This document shows positions 38,166 through 46,883 of a DNA stretch of 64,000 nucleotides, in pieces. The translations under genes and the position numbers were made by a program. Below the pieces are notes generated by a model. It worked only from the letters and a program-made list of their open reading frames with translations, did no database searches and had not been told where the DNA came from. The stretch lies in the NCBI RefSeq assembly GCF_001995215.1, contig NZ_MUXN01000002.1, forward strand, positions 473,380 through 537,379. Direction: 5' to 3'. Origin of the DNA: Amycolatopsis azurea DSM 43854 (GTDB lineage: Bacteria; Actinomycetota; Actinomycetes; Mycobacteriales; Pseudonocardiaceae). How positions within the stretch are numbered: the first letter of the stretch is position 1; every line of letters begins with the position of its first letter.

Positions 38166-38676
38166 CGGTCTCCATTCCGGTGTTGGGGACGGACGGGGCG
38201 TGAGACCGCGGTTCGGCCTCATGCCCCGCCTGCGGAAGCTTTAGCCTATGACGGGCTTTTTACGAACTCGCGTGTCTGCTCTGCGATATGTCCTTCTCGA
38301 GTACACGGTTGCCGCCGTACCAGGGGTGGCGGTAGCGGGTGCCCTCCAACCCGTGATGAGGTTGCGCTGTGCCCATTGGATATGCCAGGTGACCCCGGGG
38401 GGAGGGGCTCGCCACGGTGAGTGGCTGGGGCATGTGACGCAAGATCGCTGGGGGTGCTGTGCAGCGGACTGACCGCGGACGTGGGGCACGACGGAGCATT
38501 CCGTCAGCCAGAGGGCGCGGGACCGGCAGTCATGACTTTGGGTGGCTACAAGTATACGTTAGGTGCAACTTTGGCTTCGGTAGAGCCCGAAAGCTGGCGG
38601 ACGGTAACCGATCATCATCTCAATGTGTGTCTCCGTGACTATAAGTACCCCCCTGATTCAGGCCTCCTGGGCGACG

Positions 38677-38682
38677 TATACT
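38677..38682 (+). promoter_or_regulatory. -10 box of the tRNA-Leu promoter
   Basis: TATACT lies 17 bp before the tRNA 5' end, with a weak -35-like CTGATT 18 bp further upstream. Confidence 0.45.
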
Positions 38683-38698
38683 CTCTTCATATCAGCAA

Positions 38699-38782
38699 GT
38701 CCGAGTGGCGGAATGGCAGACGCGCTAGCTTGAGGTGCTAGTGTCCTTAACGGACGTGGGGGTTCAAGTCCCCCCTCGGACA
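38699..38782 (+). tRNA. tRNA-Leu (GAG)
   Basis: An 84-nt tRNA. The acceptor arm GTCCGAG pairs with CTCGGAC; the anticodon stem CTAGC/GCTAG encloses TTGAGGT, giving anticodon GAG at 38732-38734; a long variable arm (GTCC-TTAA-CGGAC) is typical of leucine tRNAs; and the T arm is GGGGGTTCAAGTCCCCC. CCA is not encoded. The 3' end serves as attachment site: the stop codon of the serine recombinase gene on the other strand lies inside the T arm. Confidence 0.95.
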
Positions 38783-40512
38783 CCCGCATTATTCACACGC
38801 AAAGAGGTCGTCGCGTAGACGGCCTCTTTTTCGTTGTCGTACCGCAGGTCAAGCCTAAGATCCCGGTAGAGCCTTGCGAGCTTCCCCGGTTCGCTGTCGG
38901 CGAGCGCTGCCCCGATGTCGCCAAGCGAGTCGATCATCGCGTAGACCTCTGCATCGGTGATCCCCGCTGGCTCGCCCGCGGCCGCAAGCGCTCCCTGCGC
39001 TGCCGCTCGGTCCGCCTGAGCCTCGTTGATGCTCTCGACCAGCGCCGTCGGGTCAACGCCAGCGGCGATGGCGTCCTGGAAGCGCCTGAGCTTGGCCTCC
39101 GCCTCCTCCAACTGCTTACTGACGACTCCGTCGACCTCGGTTCGCGCCGCTGGCCGAGCGCCTAAGAGCTGGCTGACGGTCTGCTCAATGTTCTGCTGGT
39201 CAAACAGACCACCGATCCAGCCGTTCACCGCGTCCCGCAGCGGTTCTTCCCGGAGATAGATCGTGGGCGGATGCGTGAGCAAGGCCGGTGCACCTGGCGC
39301 CAATGTTCGGGCAGGGCATCGGTAGTACATGCCGTACTTGCGTGGGCTGCCTTCCATCTTCCGTTCGCAGGCGGCACACCGGATGAGACCGCGGAACAGG
39401 TACACATGCTTCACCGGGCGGCCCGCGCGTTCGGCCTTGCGAGCCGTCCGGAGGCCGCCAGCCGCTTTGGCTCGCCGGATCAACTGTGCCTGCGTGAAGT
39501 CCTCGACCGAGACGATCTTCGGGTGAGCGGGCTTACGTGACCGAACCACCCGGTCCGGCTTTGCTCGCCGGAACCGCACGACGTTGCCGGCAGCGACGTC
39601 ATCGGGATCGAACAGCATCTCCTGCCGAGCCGACCGTCCAAAGACCGCATAGCCCGTATAGCGCGGGTTCTCCAGGATCGATCGCGTTGTGCTCCCCTGC
39701 CAGCCATCGGCGAGCCGATGCCGGTTCTGCTCCGGCCGCCGAGCCGAAGGGCAAGGGATCCCATCTCGATTGAGCCCGTTCGCTATCGCTCGATCGCCCA
39801 TCCCATCGAGGTACTCAGCGAAGATGCGGCGCACGACTTCGACGGCTGGCTCATCGATCGCGAGCACCCGCAGACGGAACCCCTCCGCCGCCTTCCTAGG
39901 GTTCGGATGGGGGCCGCCATCAACGACCACGTACCCGTACGGTGCACGGCCTCCCTGGTGACGTCCCTCGTTGACGACCTGCGCGTCCATCGCCGCCCGG
40001 ACGCGTGCCTGAACGTGCTGCCGCTCCGACTCACTCATGCCGCCGAGCACGCTCATCAGCATCTTGTGCGAAGGGTTCCGAGGGTCGAACCGCCCGCCCA
40101 GCTCCGGCACCCACAGCTCCACGCCGTAAGCAGCGAACCGCGGGGCGATCAGCGAGAACTGGTTGCCGAACCAGCATCGGGTGCCCTCGCCGACGACCAG
40201 GGCGTTCCACGTCCGGCGCGGATTCTTCAGCTCGGCGAGCAAGCGCGACGCTTCGGTCCTCCGCTCCCACGGCACTGACCGCGACTGGCCCACGTCGAAA
40301 TACTCGGCCACGATCCGGCCGCCCAGCGGCTCGACGAACTTGCGCGCGTTCCCGATCTGCCAGCCTCGCGAGGTCTCCGGGTCCTGGTTGTCTTCAGTCG
40401 AGCAGCGACCGTAGACCGCCAGCGCGCCGATCCCGTCGTCCACGGGCTCGGCTACCTCCAGACCGAGGATCTCGTCCAATTTCGACCATGGGTCGCTGAT
40501 TTCAGCGGTCAT
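38764..40512 (-). CDS. Large serine recombinase (integrase) of the element
   Basis: A 582-residue site-specific recombinase; ATG at 40512 follows GGGAGG. The resolvase domain opens with LAVYGRCSTEDNQDPETSRG, where the nucleophilic serine is in RCST; it continues through EGTRCWFGNQFSLIAPRFAA and SESERQHVQARVRAAMD. The recombinase domain and zinc ribbon follow (GRAPYGYVVVDGGPHPNPRK, LIRCAACERKMEGS), then a coiled-coil region. Its last codons and stop lie inside the tRNA-Leu 3' half, so integration has fixed the C-terminus. It should catalyse integration and excision of the element. Confidence 0.9.
   Translation of the reverse strand: MTAEISDPWSKLDEILGLEVAEPVDDGIGALAVYGRCSTEDNQDPETSRGWQIGNARKFVEPLGGRIVAEYFDVGQSRSVPWERRTEASRLLAELKNPRRTWNALVVGEGTRCWFGNQFSLIAPRFAAYGVELWVPELGGRFDPRNPSHKMLMSVLGGMSESERQHVQARVRAAMDAQVVNEGRHQGGRAPYGYVVVDGGPHPNPRKAAEGFRLRVLAIDEPAVEVVRRIFAEYLDGMGDRAIANGLNRDGIPCPSARRPEQNRHRLADGWQGSTTRSILENPRYTGYAVFGRSARQEMLFDPDDVAAGNVVRFRRAKPDRVVRSRKPAHPKIVSVEDFTQAQLIRRAKAAGGLRTARKAERAGRPVKHVYLFRGLIRCAACERKMEGSPRKYGMYYRCPARTLAPGAPALLTHPPTIYLREEPLRDAVNGWIGGLFDQQNIEQTVSQLLGARPAARTEVDGVVSKQLEEAEAKLRRFQDAIAAGVDPTALVESINEAQADRAAAQGALAAAGEPAGITDAEVYAMIDSLGDIGAALADSEPGKLARLYRDLRLDLRYDNEKEAVYATTSLRVNNAGVRGGT
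38775..38783. other. Candidate attachment site, tRNA side
   Basis: CTCGGACAC, spanning the 3' acceptor strand of tRNA-Leu plus one base. The same nine bases recur in direct orientation at 60235-60243, next to a second recombinase remnant. Confidence 0.4.
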
Positions 40513-40663
40513 CGGTCGCCTCCCTCCTCGGTCCATCGAGGACCGGCACCTCAGTCAGGTCGATGAGAACCGCTAGCAAGGCGCGTGCTCCCGCAGGCGT
40601 CAGCTCAGGCAATCCCGCAGGTAGGATAACCTGACAAGGCTGGTTGTTCTGGTTCGCGCTCAT
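40502..40663 (-). CDS. 53-residue protein coupled to the recombinase
   Basis: ATG at 40663 overlaps the FtsK-like gene's stop (ATGA), and its own stop lies 11 bp inside the recombinase start region, so it is translationally coupled to both sides. The peptide is MSANQNNQPCQVILPAGLPE, then LTPAGARALLAVLIDLTEVP. It could be a small helical accessory protein, for example a recombination directionality helper; no family recognised. Confidence 0.6.
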   Translation of the reverse strand: MSANQNNQPCQVILPAGLPELTPAGARALLAVLIDLTEVPVLDGPRREATDDR

Positions 40664-42837
40664 CGCCGTGCCCCTGCGGCGACGTATCCCTCGCCATGAC
40701 CGGCCTGCTCCACAGCGCGGCGGATATCAGCGGTCAGGTAGCCCCGGACCTGCCGAGTCTCACCGTCTTCGCTGGTCACACGGTCTCGCGTCGGCCGACA
40801 TCCTGCTTCGGTCATCTGCTGCGAGAACGTCCTGCGTTCGATGCTGAGCGCCTCCACCAACTCGGCCGTGGGGACGAACTGCCGCCCCTCAGGCCCGAGG
40901 TCGACTCCCAGATACTCGACGAGCGCAGAGAGCGGTTCTGGTAACTCAGGCATCGATGGGCTCGTCGCAACCCCCGCGCCCAGAGCGTGTGCAACGGCAG
41001 CGTGATCGAGCGTTGGCATGCTGTCCTGACCGGCCGCATGCCCCGTCAGCGTTCCAGCCGCCTCCCGCAGAGCGCGCCCCTGCTGACAGATGGTCTGCCA
41101 GTCTTCGTTCGGCATGTAGTAGGTGCGGACCGTCATCGCCAATACGTCCGCCCCAGCCGCCGTGTCACCGTCCGGCCTGAGGATGCCCACGCCCTTGTGC
41201 GACGGCAGAAGGCGAGACGAGTCGAATCCGCGGGTGTTCATCTGCTCGCCGAGCACGATGTTGGAGTCACGCCAGTCCATCACCCGAAGGGCAAACCGTG
41301 ATCCGAGCACTGCCCGGAGCCCGGATGGGATGGTCTTCGAGTCGGGGCGTTGAGTGGCGAGTACGAGCACGATCCCGGCCGCTGGCCCCTTCTTGGCCAG
41401 CCACGTCAACAACTCGCCGATGTACTCGCCTGCCGCAAGCCTCTTTCCTTGTACCTCAACAGGAGTGCGATCTTCGAGCGGCACCTGAACCTCGTCGATG
41501 AAGATCGCCGTTATCGGCATGTTCAACGCCTTGTCCCGTGACATCTCCGGCGTCACTTTCGATTCCGGGCACACCAAGTCGTCCAGATCCCGCATACGCC
41601 GGAACCTGCCCTGGACTTCGGCAACCAGTTCGGCCAGCCAATCAATGAGGGCATGGACGTGTTCAGGCTCGTCACCAGCCATGAAGCGGTGCGCAACTTG
41701 CCCGGCGGCGACCCAATCTTTCCCAGCCTTGAAGTCCGCTACGTAGAGCCGCACCCAAGCGTCCAGGACAAGTCCACTGGCAGCGAGCCGGGCAGCGAAC
41801 GTCTTACCCTGCCTGGGAATAGCGCCAATCAGAAGCGATGTCCACACGAGCGGCAGATCGATCCGCCGATCACGTGCGTCACGTCCGAACGGGACAGGCC
41901 GCCAAGCATCCCACCGCGTAACGCCAAGCAGCGGCGTCTGAAGAGGCGGGCGAACGTACGGGTCCTCATCGGCAACCCACATCGAGATCCGGCCGGCATG
42001 CCCACCGTTTCCGCGCACGCGCTCCACGATGAGCTGAACTTCGTCGACTGCCAGGGCTGAAGCCAACGCATCCCGGTTCTTCACGACATCCGCGGCCTTC
42101 CGCGTCGCCGGCAGGTCTACGGTGACCGCCCAACCGTCACCCACGCGCGTTGCCCGTTCCACCAAGCGAAGTGTCTCGTCCTTCCCGATCAGCTTCGCGT
42201 CGCGGAACGCATCCACAAGAACTTGCGGATCCATCGTCCACGTCAGTGTGCGCGGACCGGCAAGTGCGGGCTTCCGTCCCGGACTGCCATCCTTGCGGCG
42301 TCCCAGAATCGCCAGCGCTAGTGATGCGGCAGCCCCGCCGATCCACAGTGGATCGTGTCCGTACAGGAGATCCACAACGGCGACCGCCAACGCCACTATG
42401 GCAACGACGGCCCCAGTGACCTTCCAGCGGAACAGCGTCAGTTCACGAATCTCCGTGAACTTGTCGGCAAGCTTCTCCGAGTCCTCGGCAGCCGTCCGAT
42501 AGTCGTTTACCTTGACCCAGCCTCGCCACGCTCGCGTACCGGCTACGGCCCCACGGACTACCGCACCCGCGTACCGAAGCGGCGACTTGACTATCCAGAC
42601 CACGGCGTCCTTCGCAGCCTGGACAGCTTGCGGCCTGCTCTTCATCCACAGTGGCACTCGCGGCGAGTGTTTCCACCAGCGCGCGAGCCGCCGACGAACG
42701 GTCCGAACACGCGGTTGGGGTAGCGAGTCGTCGATCAACTCGCCGTCCAAGATCGGCCCGACGTGCTCGACGTCGCCCGTGGCCATTCGGGCAAGTGAGA
42801 CGCCGCTGTCAGCCTCTGAATTCGCTTCAGCTGCCAT
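40660..42837 (-). CDS. FtsK/SpoIIIE-type conjugal DNA translocase (Tra)
   Basis: A 725-residue protein. Two or three hydrophobic helices lie near residues 160-205 (WKVTGAVVAIVALAVAVVDL). The motor domain has Walker A GAIPRQGKTFAARLAASG and Walker B MPITAIFIDEVQVPLEDRTP, and VLATQRPDSKTIPSGLRAVL is a typical FtsK-type segment. A C-terminal winged-helix-like part (LVEALSIERRTFSQQMTEAG) resembles the clt-binding domain of TraB. In actinomycete elements such a protein alone moves double-stranded DNA between mycelia. Overlaps its neighbours by 4 and 11 bp. Confidence 0.88.
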   Translation of the reverse strand: MAAEANSEADSGVSLARMATGDVEHVGPILDGELIDDSLPQPRVRTVRRRLARWWKHSPRVPLWMKSRPQAVQAAKDAVVWIVKSPLRYAGAVVRGAVAGTRAWRGWVKVNDYRTAAEDSEKLADKFTEIRELTLFRWKVTGAVVAIVALAVAVVDLLYGHDPLWIGGAAASLALAILGRRKDGSPGRKPALAGPRTLTWTMDPQVLVDAFRDAKLIGKDETLRLVERATRVGDGWAVTVDLPATRKAADVVKNRDALASALAVDEVQLIVERVRGNGGHAGRISMWVADEDPYVRPPLQTPLLGVTRWDAWRPVPFGRDARDRRIDLPLVWTSLLIGAIPRQGKTFAARLAASGLVLDAWVRLYVADFKAGKDWVAAGQVAHRFMAGDEPEHVHALIDWLAELVAEVQGRFRRMRDLDDLVCPESKVTPEMSRDKALNMPITAIFIDEVQVPLEDRTPVEVQGKRLAAGEYIGELLTWLAKKGPAAGIVLVLATQRPDSKTIPSGLRAVLGSRFALRVMDWRDSNIVLGEQMNTRGFDSSRLLPSHKGVGILRPDGDTAAGADVLAMTVRTYYMPNEDWQTICQQGRALREAAGTLTGHAAGQDSMPTLDHAAVAHALGAGVATSPSMPELPEPLSALVEYLGVDLGPEGRQFVPTAELVEALSIERRTFSQQMTEAGCRPTRDRVTSEDGETRQVRGYLTADIRRAVEQAGHGEGYVAAGARR

Positions 42838-43603
42838 GGCGCACCCCCTCGTTCACCTCGGCCGAAAGCTCGGCAGCGAGCCGGGAGGACAACCCGCGCG
42901 AACAACCGGTGACCTCTCGCACCCAGGCGGGCGTCACTTTGACCTCGGGTTTCCAGGCCAGCCGCGCGTCGGCGAGGTAGTCGGCGAACAGCCGACGAGC
43001 GGGGCGTTCACGATCGGCCGTCGCCAGTTCATGAACGTCCGCGGGTTTCGCGGTGTTCACGAGAGCAATCTGCACGGCGTCCGTGAGCTTGTCGCGTAGG
43101 TCGGTGACGGCTTCGGCCGCGACGAATACGACCATCGGCGGCACGGAATGCAAGACCACTCCAGCCGGTGATCCGGCTGCCCACGAGGACCAGGTGTTCA
43201 TGACGTACGTGGCCGCCAGCGTGAGCCACTTCGCCGCACGGACCCACCGCCCGGTGCGAACCTGATACCGGGCAGTGACCTGCTCCGCTCGAAGGATGGC
43301 GAGCAGCACCAGGCACACAGTCGGATCCAGCAGCCAGGCTGTCAGCCAGGGCAACGAGCCGAATTCTGATCCGGCGGCAGCGAACCACTGGACGTTGGCC
43401 GCGGTGAAAGCCAGTCCGAGGATGATTCCGGCCCAGCACAGCCGGTCGACCTGAGCACGAACTCGTTCGATCCGAAGGGCGACGACGTCCGGATGGGTCC
43501 GCCAGCGGCGGACATCGGCAGCCTCTGCGGCATCCGCGGCGAGTCGCTGAGCACGGCTCGTCGATGCCGTACGGGACGACATCTCCTGCGTCATGTCGAT
43601 CAT
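42827..43603 (-). CDS. DUF2637-type membrane protein (Spd-like)
   Basis: A 258-residue protein with four or five hydrophobic helices (CWAGIILGLAFTAANVQWFA, TAWLLDPTVCLVLLAILRAE, AAKWLTLAATYVMNTWSSWA). I start at MIDMTQEM (43603), which overlaps the stop of the previous gene (ATGA); a longer frame to 44044 runs antisense-like through other genes and is rejected. Such proteins accompany FtsK/Tra in actinomycete integrative elements and are linked to intramycelial spread. The C-terminal 70 residues are charged and may bind DNA (VKVTPAWVREVTGCSRG). Confidence 0.75.
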   Translation of the reverse strand: MIDMTQEMSSRTASTSRAQRLAADAAEAADVRRWRTHPDVVALRIERVRAQVDRLCWAGIILGLAFTAANVQWFAAAGSEFGSLPWLTAWLLDPTVCLVLLAILRAEQVTARYQVRTGRWVRAAKWLTLAATYVMNTWSSWAAGSPAGVVLHSVPPMVVFVAAEAVTDLRDKLTDAVQIALVNTAKPADVHELATADRERPARRLFADYLADARLAWKPEVKVTPAWVREVTGCSRGLSSRLAAELSAEVNEGVRHGS

Positions 43604-43926
43604 CGCCCACCGCCTCGACGTGAGGTATCGAGTGATGTGACGGTCAGAGCACGCGTCAGGACGTATGCCGCGATCAAGTCCGGCACTCCGAGTACCACGA
43701 GCAACAGAGTCGGGTTGCCAGGATGTGTGATCACGAGCCACTGCACGCCCACGAACGCCGCGCCCGTGAACAGCACTTTTCCGGCGAGCGAGACGACTCG
43801 TGCGCCCGCTCGTGCCGTTTCGGCAGCGCGGCGCGCTTTGCGTGCGCCGACACGCCACACCATGAACAGGGCGAACAGAACACCAAGTCCGGCGAGAACC
43901 TGTGTCGTTGAGAGGGTGAGCGTCAT
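43600..43926 (-). CDS. Small two-helix membrane protein of the element
   Basis: A 108-residue protein; ATG at 43926 follows GGAGGGGAGG. One helix near the start (STTQVLAGLGVLFALFMVW), an Arg/Ala-rich stretch, and two hydrophobic segments later (LVITHPGNPTLLLVVLGVPD). Overlaps the WhiB-like gene and the DUF2637 gene by 4 bp each. Probably part of the transfer or spread apparatus; function inferred from position. Confidence 0.65.
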   Translation of the reverse strand: MTLTLSTTQVLAGLGVLFALFMVWRVGARKARRAAETARAGARVVSLAGKVLFTGAAFVGVQWLVITHPGNPTLLLVVLGVPDLIAAYVLTRALTVTSLDTSRRGGGR

Positions 43927-44255
43927 CGAGCCTCCCCTCCTCGGCGACGGTGCCAAACCGTGTGGAGGATGCGCCGGTCGGTATCCGGCATCGCACCCCA
44001 CACGCCGAGAGCATCCGGCCCGGTAGTGCGGAGATCGAGTTCAAGGCACTCGTCGATCACTGGGCAGCCGGCGCACAGTCGCTTGGCCAGTTCCCTGTCA
44101 GGTGGATCGTCCCCGGTCAATTCCGGTATGTCCGCGCGCTCGAACGCCCAGAAGCACAGGCCGTCCCCTTCGACGACATCCTTCAAGACCGAGTCAGGAA
44201 CAGGGGCGAACCGGTCTAGTTGGGCAGCGATCTCCGTGTAGTCGAGTTCGCTCAT
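43923..44255 (-). CDS. WhiB-like iron-sulfur regulator
   Basis: A 110-residue WhiB protein. Four cysteines in family spacing (GLCFWAFER, then RLCAGCPVIDECLEL) should ligate a 4Fe-4S cluster, and GVWGAMPDTDRR is the G[VI]WGG-type turn with alanine in place of the second glycine. The C-terminus is basic (HTVWHRRRGGEAR). It is inside the element's operon, overlapping its neighbours by 4 bp, so it is an element-borne regulator, perhaps tying transfer to redox state or host sigma factor activity. Confidence 0.85.
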   Translation of the reverse strand: MSELDYTEIAAQLDRFAPVPDSVLKDVVEGDGLCFWAFERADIPELTGDDPPDRELAKRLCAGCPVIDECLELDLRTTGPDALGVWGAMPDTDRRILHTVWHRRRGGEAR

Positions 44256-44446
44256 CGCGCACCCCCACCGAGGGCTCGCCGCAGTTCCGCGGCAGGGATG
44301 ACGAGCTGCGAGCGGCGTCGCTCGGCCCGCAGCTCGCCGATCCGGATGGCGCGATGGATCGAGTTGAGGTCAACGCCGAGAATCCAGGCGGTGTCAGCCG
44401 GTGAGTAGAACGCTGGGCCGCCAGCGTCAGGCATTTTCTTCTGCAT
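44252..44446 (-). CDS. Small HTH DNA-binding protein (excisionase/MerR-like)
   Basis: A 64-residue protein: YSPADTAWILGVDLNSIHRA followed by GELRAERRRSQLVIPAAELR, a HTH_17-type winged helix as in Xis/AlpA proteins. First gene of the minus-strand operon; a second Met at 44434 could be the start. In such elements this protein often controls excision or the transfer promoter. Confidence 0.7.
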   Translation of the reverse strand: MQKKMPDAGGPAFYSPADTAWILGVDLNSIHRAIRIGELRAERRRSQLVIPAAELRRALGGGAR

Positions 44447-44471
44447 TGGAGTAGTCCCTAAAGTTAAGAAG

Positions 44472-44502
44472 CTGATTTGAGCCTTAAATGTGCGCTGATT
44501 TA
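44472..44502. promoter_or_regulatory. Repeated GCTGATTT motif in the divergent control region
   Basis: GCTGATTT occurs at 44472-44479 and 44495-44502, 23 bp apart (about two helix turns), with CCTTAAATGTGCGC between them. The same motif recurs at 48148 before another element regulator. The stretch is AT-richer than its surroundings and lies between the minus operon and the plus-strand XRE gene. Confidence 0.4.
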
Positions 44503-44618
44503 GTCGCGCAAAGGCGCGAGAATGGTCCGAATGCGCGACGCGGTGTGGATCTCAGCGTCGTTGATTCCGTCAAGCGCTAATGTCGGCGCTGAGGCGGACC
44601 ACGAAGGAAGAGGAATAG

Positions 44619-44993
44619 GTGTCGGAAGACTGGGCGGCGGTCGCGAAGACCATCAACGAGCGCGTACACGAGCTCGGGTGGAAGCAACGCGAACTGGCTG
44701 AGCGCTCGCAGGTCTCCCAGGCGATCGTCCGCGAAATCCAGAACCACACTGTGGAGCGCAAGCGAAGCGACCGGACGCTCGAAGCGCTTGCGGTCGCGCT
44801 CGGCTTGCACCCGCAGCATCTGCTCGCCGTCCTGCATGGCCGCATCCCGCCGTCCCTCGGCCAGCCTCGCGAAGACATGGAAGACGCCGTTTCGGCACGG
44901 CTCGCTGTCATCGAACAGCGGCTGTCGCAGATCACCGAGCACCTCGCCGATCTCACTGAGCTGCTCCGCCGCGATGGGACCTCCCGCGGCTAG
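44619..44993 (+). CDS. XRE-family repressor
   Basis: A 124-residue protein with an N-terminal helix-turn-helix (RVHELGWKQRELAERSQVSQ, AIVREIQNHTVERKRSDRTL) and a C-terminal amphipathic coiled-coil (ARLAVIEQRLSQITEHLADL) probably for dimerisation. GTG at 44619 follows GAAGGAAGAGG. It is divergent from the transfer operon and placed like a maintenance repressor. Confidence 0.8.
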   Translation: MSEDWAAVAKTINERVHELGWKQRELAERSQVSQAIVREIQNHTVERKRSDRTLEALAVALGLHPQHLLAVLHGRIPPSLGQPREDMEDAVSARLAVIEQRLSQITEHLADLTELLRRDGTSRG

Positions 44994-45167
44994 CGCGAAA
45001 TCCTGTTTGCGATCGGCCGACTCGGTCGACCGCCGGTGTTCCTTGTCGTTTCTCATGTCACTAAGAAACGGCATTTTGCCGGGCCGCGGGAGCTGGCAGC
45101 GGTTTACATGCCCCGTGTTATTTCCTGTTATCTCCGCAGTTCAAGGCCAGTGCCGGAGGCGCACGTC

Positions 45168-45188
45168 ATGAACTCGACAAGCCCTTGA
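45168..45188 (+). CDS. Six-residue leader peptide or frameshifted start of the next gene
   Basis: ATG at 45168 has an excellent GGAGG 8 nt upstream but reads only MNSTSP before TGA at 45186. That TGA overlaps the TTG start of the next gene (TTGA). Either ribosomes terminate and restart (coupling), or the true protein begins MNSTS and a single-base shift separates it from LKAARNALDW. Confidence 0.45.
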   Translation: MNSTSP

Positions 45189-46303
45189 AGGCCGCTCGTA
45201 ATGCGCTTGACTGGAGCCAGGAGAAACTCGCGCGAGCAATCAACGCGCGTGCAGCGGCACACGGATTGCCCGAACGCTCGGTCCCTAGCCGGAAGACGGA
45301 TATTTCCCGGTGGGAGAACGGCCATGTGGTGCCCGAACCGCCGATGCGTGCCGTCCTGCGCGAGATCTATGGCCGAACCGACGACGATCTCGGGTTCCCG
45401 ACGGGCGATTTCGCCGGCCCCTCCGGCGATGAACTGGCCGAACGGCTGGTCATCGCCCGCCGCGTGGACGAGCAGACCATCGAACTGTTCCGCGATGAGG
45501 TCATCAGCGTTCGCCATGCCGACCGTCGGTTCGGATCAGCCGCCAGGCTCGAACGGCTTCGCGGACAAATCACCGAGATCGAGGGCCTGCTCAGGCACAC
45601 CATCCTGCGTCGCGACAGGGCTCCGCTGGCCGGCGTGCTCGTCGAGGCGTCCACGCTGGCGGGGTGGAACTCCCTTGACATCGGCTCGCTTGCGCAGGCA
45701 TGGACGCACTACGAACGCGCGAAATACGCGGCAATGGAGTCCGGCTCGACCGGGTTGCTTGCTCACGCCACAGCTGAACAGGCATTCGTCCTTATCGACA
45801 CAGGCAACGTCGATGACGCACTCGCCCTGTTCGAGGAGGCGCGTTCGATCGGCGAGCGCGCCCCGAAACTGCTGCGTGCCTGGCTCGCGGCCGCAGAGGG
45901 CGAAGGTCACGCGATCGCTGGTCACCGGGACGACGCTCTCCGAGCGTTCGACGAGGCCGACACGCTCCTACCGAACGAAGTCGTCCACCCGGAGCTTCCG
46001 TTCGTCTTCCTCGGCGGCAGCCATCTTGACCGATGGCGCGGCAACGCGTTGGTGCACCTCGGCGCCCCTGAAGCGATCGAACATCTTGAACGCGTGGTCG
46101 ATGATGCCCGGTCGACGTCCTTCGTTCGCGCCGGCGCCGCCGTGTATGTGGATCTCGCCCTTGCCTACAGCGCATCGGGTGACCGGGAGGCCGCCCGAAC
46201 CTACGCACAGCAGGCCCGGCGGATCATCTCCCAGGTCGGCTCCGTGCGGCTACGACGTCGGCTGGAACGACTGGTGTTGCCAGGCGACTCATACCCGGCG
46301 TGA
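45185..46303 (+). CDS. XRE-type regulator with TPR-like C-terminal domain
   Basis: A 372-residue protein. The N-terminus is a helix-turn-helix (KAARNALDWSQEKLARAINA, TDISRWENGHVVPEPPMRAV), followed by about 280 helical residues with TPR-like repeats (EASTLAGWNSLDIGSLAQAW, TAEQAFVLIDTGNVDDALAL). Such proteins sense a small ligand or peptide and regulate their element. The TTG start has no ribosome site of its own and depends on the leader frame. It is paralogous in its C-terminal part to the protein encoded at 46884-48089. The last 15 bp overlap the convergent Nudix gene. Confidence 0.78.
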   Translation: MKAARNALDWSQEKLARAINARAAAHGLPERSVPSRKTDISRWENGHVVPEPPMRAVLREIYGRTDDDLGFPTGDFAGPSGDELAERLVIARRVDEQTIELFRDEVISVRHADRRFGSAARLERLRGQITEIEGLLRHTILRRDRAPLAGVLVEASTLAGWNSLDIGSLAQAWTHYERAKYAAMESGSTGLLAHATAEQAFVLIDTGNVDDALALFEEARSIGERAPKLLRAWLAAAEGEGHAIAGHRDDALRAFDEADTLLPNEVVHPELPFVFLGGSHLDRWRGNALVHLGAPEAIEHLERVVDDARSTSFVRAGAAVYVDLALAYSASGDREAARTYAQQARRIISQVGSVRLRRRLERLVLPGDSYPA

Positions 46304-46837
46304 GTTGAGGTAGTAGAGCAGGGACACCAACGTGCCTGATCCGAGCAGCTCCTGACGCTGGGCAAGCTCGTTAACCCGCGACAGCGGCACCCACTCCACC
46401 CTGCCGACTTCTTCCGTGTCGGTGGGCTCGCCAACGTGTTCGGCCTCGCGCCACAGGTACACGTCGACCGGCGCTGTGACCTGGCCCGGCAGCGGCTCGA
46501 AGCTCACCAGGTGTTCCGGCTCGCCGACCGGCTGCCAGCCGGACTCCTCGGCCGCTTCCCGAGCGGCCGTCCCAGCGGAGTCGTCGCCGTCGTCGACCAT
46601 GCCGCCCAGCAGTTCATAGCCCCATTGCTCGGTAGCGAACCGGTAGCGCCACAGCATCAGCGCCTCGTCCTGGTCGTTCACGATCAACGCGATAGCTATC
46701 CGCGCGAGGTGCACGACGTGGTAGTCCCAGCGCTCGCCATTCGGCGCCTCGACGTCCGTCAGCCCGACCTTGACCCATCGGTTGTCGTAGACCAGGCGCT
46801 CGCCGAACGTCTTCCACGACCCATGCTCGTCAGCCAC
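46289..46837 (-). CDS. Nudix hydrolase, ADP-ribose pyrophosphatase-like
   Basis: A 182-residue Nudix protein. The Nudix box is GGMVDDGDDSAGTAAREAAE followed by ESGW. The N-terminal strand region (RLVYDNRWVKVGLTDVEAPN) and the downstream PGQVTAPVDVYLWREA match ADP-ribose/nucleotide-sugar pyrophosphatases. It should cleave a nucleoside diphosphate linked to another group. Carried by the element as an accessory gene; convergent with the TPR regulator. Confidence 0.85.
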   Translation of the reverse strand: MADEHGSWKTFGERLVYDNRWVKVGLTDVEAPNGERWDYHVVHLARIAIALIVNDQDEALMLWRYRFATEQWGYELLGGMVDDGDDSAGTAAREAAEESGWQPVGEPEHLVSFEPLPGQVTAPVDVYLWREAEHVGEPTDTEEVGRVEWVPLSRVNELAQRQELLGSGTLVSLLYYLNSRRV

Positions 46838-46883
46838 GCCGCGAGCCTACGGGCTGGCAGTTGCCCGCAGTACCACCTCCCGC

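Noticed and set aside
38421..38741. A 106-codon frame running into tRNA-Leu
   Set aside because: It reads into the tRNA, has no ribosome site and no family resemblance.
43604..44044. N-terminal extension of the DUF2637-like gene
   Set aside because: It runs through the small membrane protein and WhiB genes in another frame; MIDMTQEM at 43603 with an ATGA overlap fits the operon.
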